Shown here piece after piece: positions 5,456 through 6,153 of a stretch of DNA of 6,153 nucleotides. Source of the stretch: Bacteroidales bacterium (GTDB lineage: Bacteria; Bacteroidota; Bacteroidia; Bacteroidales; PUMT01). Within the stretch, counting starts at the first letter, position 1, and every line of letters begins with the position of its first letter. The notes beneath the pieces were generated by a model. The model was given only the letters and a program-made list of their open reading frames with translations, ran no database searches and was not told the DNA's origin. The DNA lies in the NCBI GenBank assembly GCA_007132365.1, contig SLOS01000285.1:1-6153 (forward strand), read 5' to 3'. The translations under genes were made by a program, and so were the position numbers.

Positions 5456-5505
5456 CAGAACCTTTATCCACTGCATGAATATTGTTAAAGGGTTCTGCCG
5501 GAACC
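5456..5505 (+). terminator. Inverted repeat directly after pgl, possible terminator
   Basis: CAGAACCTTTA (5456-5466) pairs with TAAAGGGTTCTG (5486-5497) with one bulged base and a 19-base loop, starting one base after the pgl stop codon. No T-run follows. A second, competing small hairpin (GGTTC 5491-5495 with GAACC 5501-5505) uses the same right arm. It could limit read-through or protect the 3' end of the pgl mRNA. Confidence 0.35.
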
Positions 5506-5555
5506 TGAAATCCTGAACTTACCATGTAAGGAACCAGGAATTTGCCGTCTAATTT

Positions 5556-5617
5556 GTTGATCCGCGGATGTGCGCAGCGCGTCCGGGAAATGGGCTGCCG
5601 GCAAGCCGCAGCCCATT
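5556..5617. other. GC-rich double stem-loop region, possible REP-like element
   Basis: Within the 194-base gap between pgl and the rhodanese gene, this stretch is much richer in G+C than its surroundings. CGGATG (5564-5569) can pair with CGTCCG about 8-9 bases later. A strong 10-bp stem, AATGGGCTGC with GCAGCCCATT (5589-5598 and 5608-5617), follows with a 9-base loop. There is no T-run after it and no coding potential I trust. It may be a dispersed intergenic repeat, an mRNA structure or a small RNA part. Confidence 0.4.
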
Positions 5618-5649
5618 ACAAGCAATTGTGAAACTACAACAAATTGAAT

Positions 5650-6153
5650 ATGAGACGGCTGATAAAACTTTTCTCTTTTCTTCTGGTGGTTAAATTTCAA
5701 ACATACGGTCAGAATCCTTCAACTATCCAGGTGAACTCCCATGAGTTCGCGCAACTTATCTACACCGAAGAAGGGGTATTCCTTGATGTAAGGACTCAGC
5801 GGGAATTTCAGAACGGTCATATACCGGATGCAGGCAATCTGAATTATTATGCATTTGATTTCAGGAGACGGCTCCTGCTTCTTCCAAAAGATCAACCAAT
5901 TTATTTATACTGCAATACTGGTTACCGGAGCGACAGGGCCGCTGATTTTCTAATAAGGAACGGATACGAACGGGTATATAATCTTCAGCACGGTATAATG
6001 GAGTGGGATTTATATGAATTGCCGGTGGCCATAGACCCGAATGCACAGCCCGATATGGACGACAGGTTCGAACCTGCTGATTTTGCAGATCTGATAAATT
6101 CGGAACCTGTTGTTTTTATTGATTTTTATGCTCCCTGGTGCGGCCCCTGCCGG
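5650..6153 (+). CDS. Exported rhodanese-thioredoxin fusion protein, 3' end missing
   Basis: The frame runs from the ATG at 5650 to the window edge with no stop (168 residues visible). It starts with MRRLIKLFSFLLVV and ends its signal peptide near residue 20 (TYGQ). A rhodanese domain covers about residues 25-125: VFLDVRTQREFQNGHIPDA is the first signature, and YLYCNTGYRSDRAA holds the catalytic Cys88 in a C-x-x-G-x-R loop. A thioredoxin domain begins near residue 140, with WCGPC at 163-167 only two residues from the edge. Such fusions are frequent in Bacteroidota; rhodanese Cys carries a persulfide sulfur and thioredoxin can reduce it, so periplasmic sulfur transfer or detoxification is the likely role. 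A half-match to the TetR operator (AAGCAATTG at 5620-5628) lies 22 bases upstream. Confidence 0.9.
   Translation, partial: MRRLIKLFSFLLVVKFQTYGQNPSTIQVNSHEFAQLIYTEEGVFLDVRTQREFQNGHIPDAGNLNYYAFDFRRRLLLLPKDQPIYLYCNTGYRSDRAADFLIRNGYERVYNLQHGIMEWDLYELPVAIDPNAQPDMDDRFEPADFADLINSEPVVFIDFYAPWCGPCR

Noticed and set aside
5485..5700. 71-codon minus-strand frame over the pgl-rhodanese gap
   Set aside because: It covers the hairpin region and the start of the rhodanese gene; no recognisable domain, and better explained as a shadow of structured intergenic DNA.
1..6153. CRISPR array, tRNA, rRNA, insertion sequence or phage genes
   Set aside because: I found no regularly spaced repeats, cloverleaf-like sequence, transposase motif or phage protein signature on either strand.

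Overview
The window looks like chromosomal DNA from a member of the Bacteroidota (Bacteroidales/Marinilabiliales-like). The evidence is promoters that fit the Bacteroidota TTTG/TTG-N19-21-TAnnTTTG consensus, start codons with A/T-rich leaders and few Shine-Dalgarno sequences, and protein types common in that phylum: a HEAT-repeat/thioredoxin fusion, a DsrE protein with a CxxC, a DUF6364-PIN toxin-antitoxin pair, and a rhodanese-thioredoxin fusion. The phylum assignment is an inference; there is no rRNA or marker gene here.

Layout. Positions 1-585 hold the 3' part of an alpha/beta hydrolase gene. A TetR-family repressor gene (734-1312) follows, then an exported HEAT-repeat/redoxin gene (1381-2405) that is broken by a frame change at a tandem 8-bp repeat and probably also by an internal deletion. 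A minus-strand toxin-antitoxin pair (3199 down to 2524) comes next. On the plus strand there follow an exported DsrE-family protein (3508-3969), an exported thioredoxin-like protein (4107-4550), a stub of glucose-6-phosphate dehydrogenase (zwf, 4585-4749), an intact 6-phosphogluconolactonase (pgl, 4721-5455), a structured GC-rich intergenic stretch, and the 5' part of an exported rhodanese-thioredoxin fusion (5650 to the window end).

How it may work together. The strongest signal outside the genes is one palindrome, core AAGCAATTGCTT, found upstream of three genes: the TetR gene itself, the HEAT/redoxin gene and the DsrE gene. At the first two it lies in exactly the same register between the -33 and -7 promoter elements, as expected for a self-repressing TetR regulon. 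The TetR protein has a single cysteine (Cys104) and a lysine 69 residues later (Lys173). These can be lined up by eye with Cys106 and Lys175 of E. coli NemR, the pair used to sense reactive chlorine species. Together with four exported proteins carrying CxxC or rhodanese sites, this suggests a small envelope thiol/sulfur-stress regulon controlled by a redox-sensing repressor. That is a hypothesis.

Two genes (HEAT/redoxin and zwf) are disrupted, each with a short direct repeat at or next to the break. They may be real decay or assembly errors, and reads across 2160-2200 and 4695-4725 would tell.
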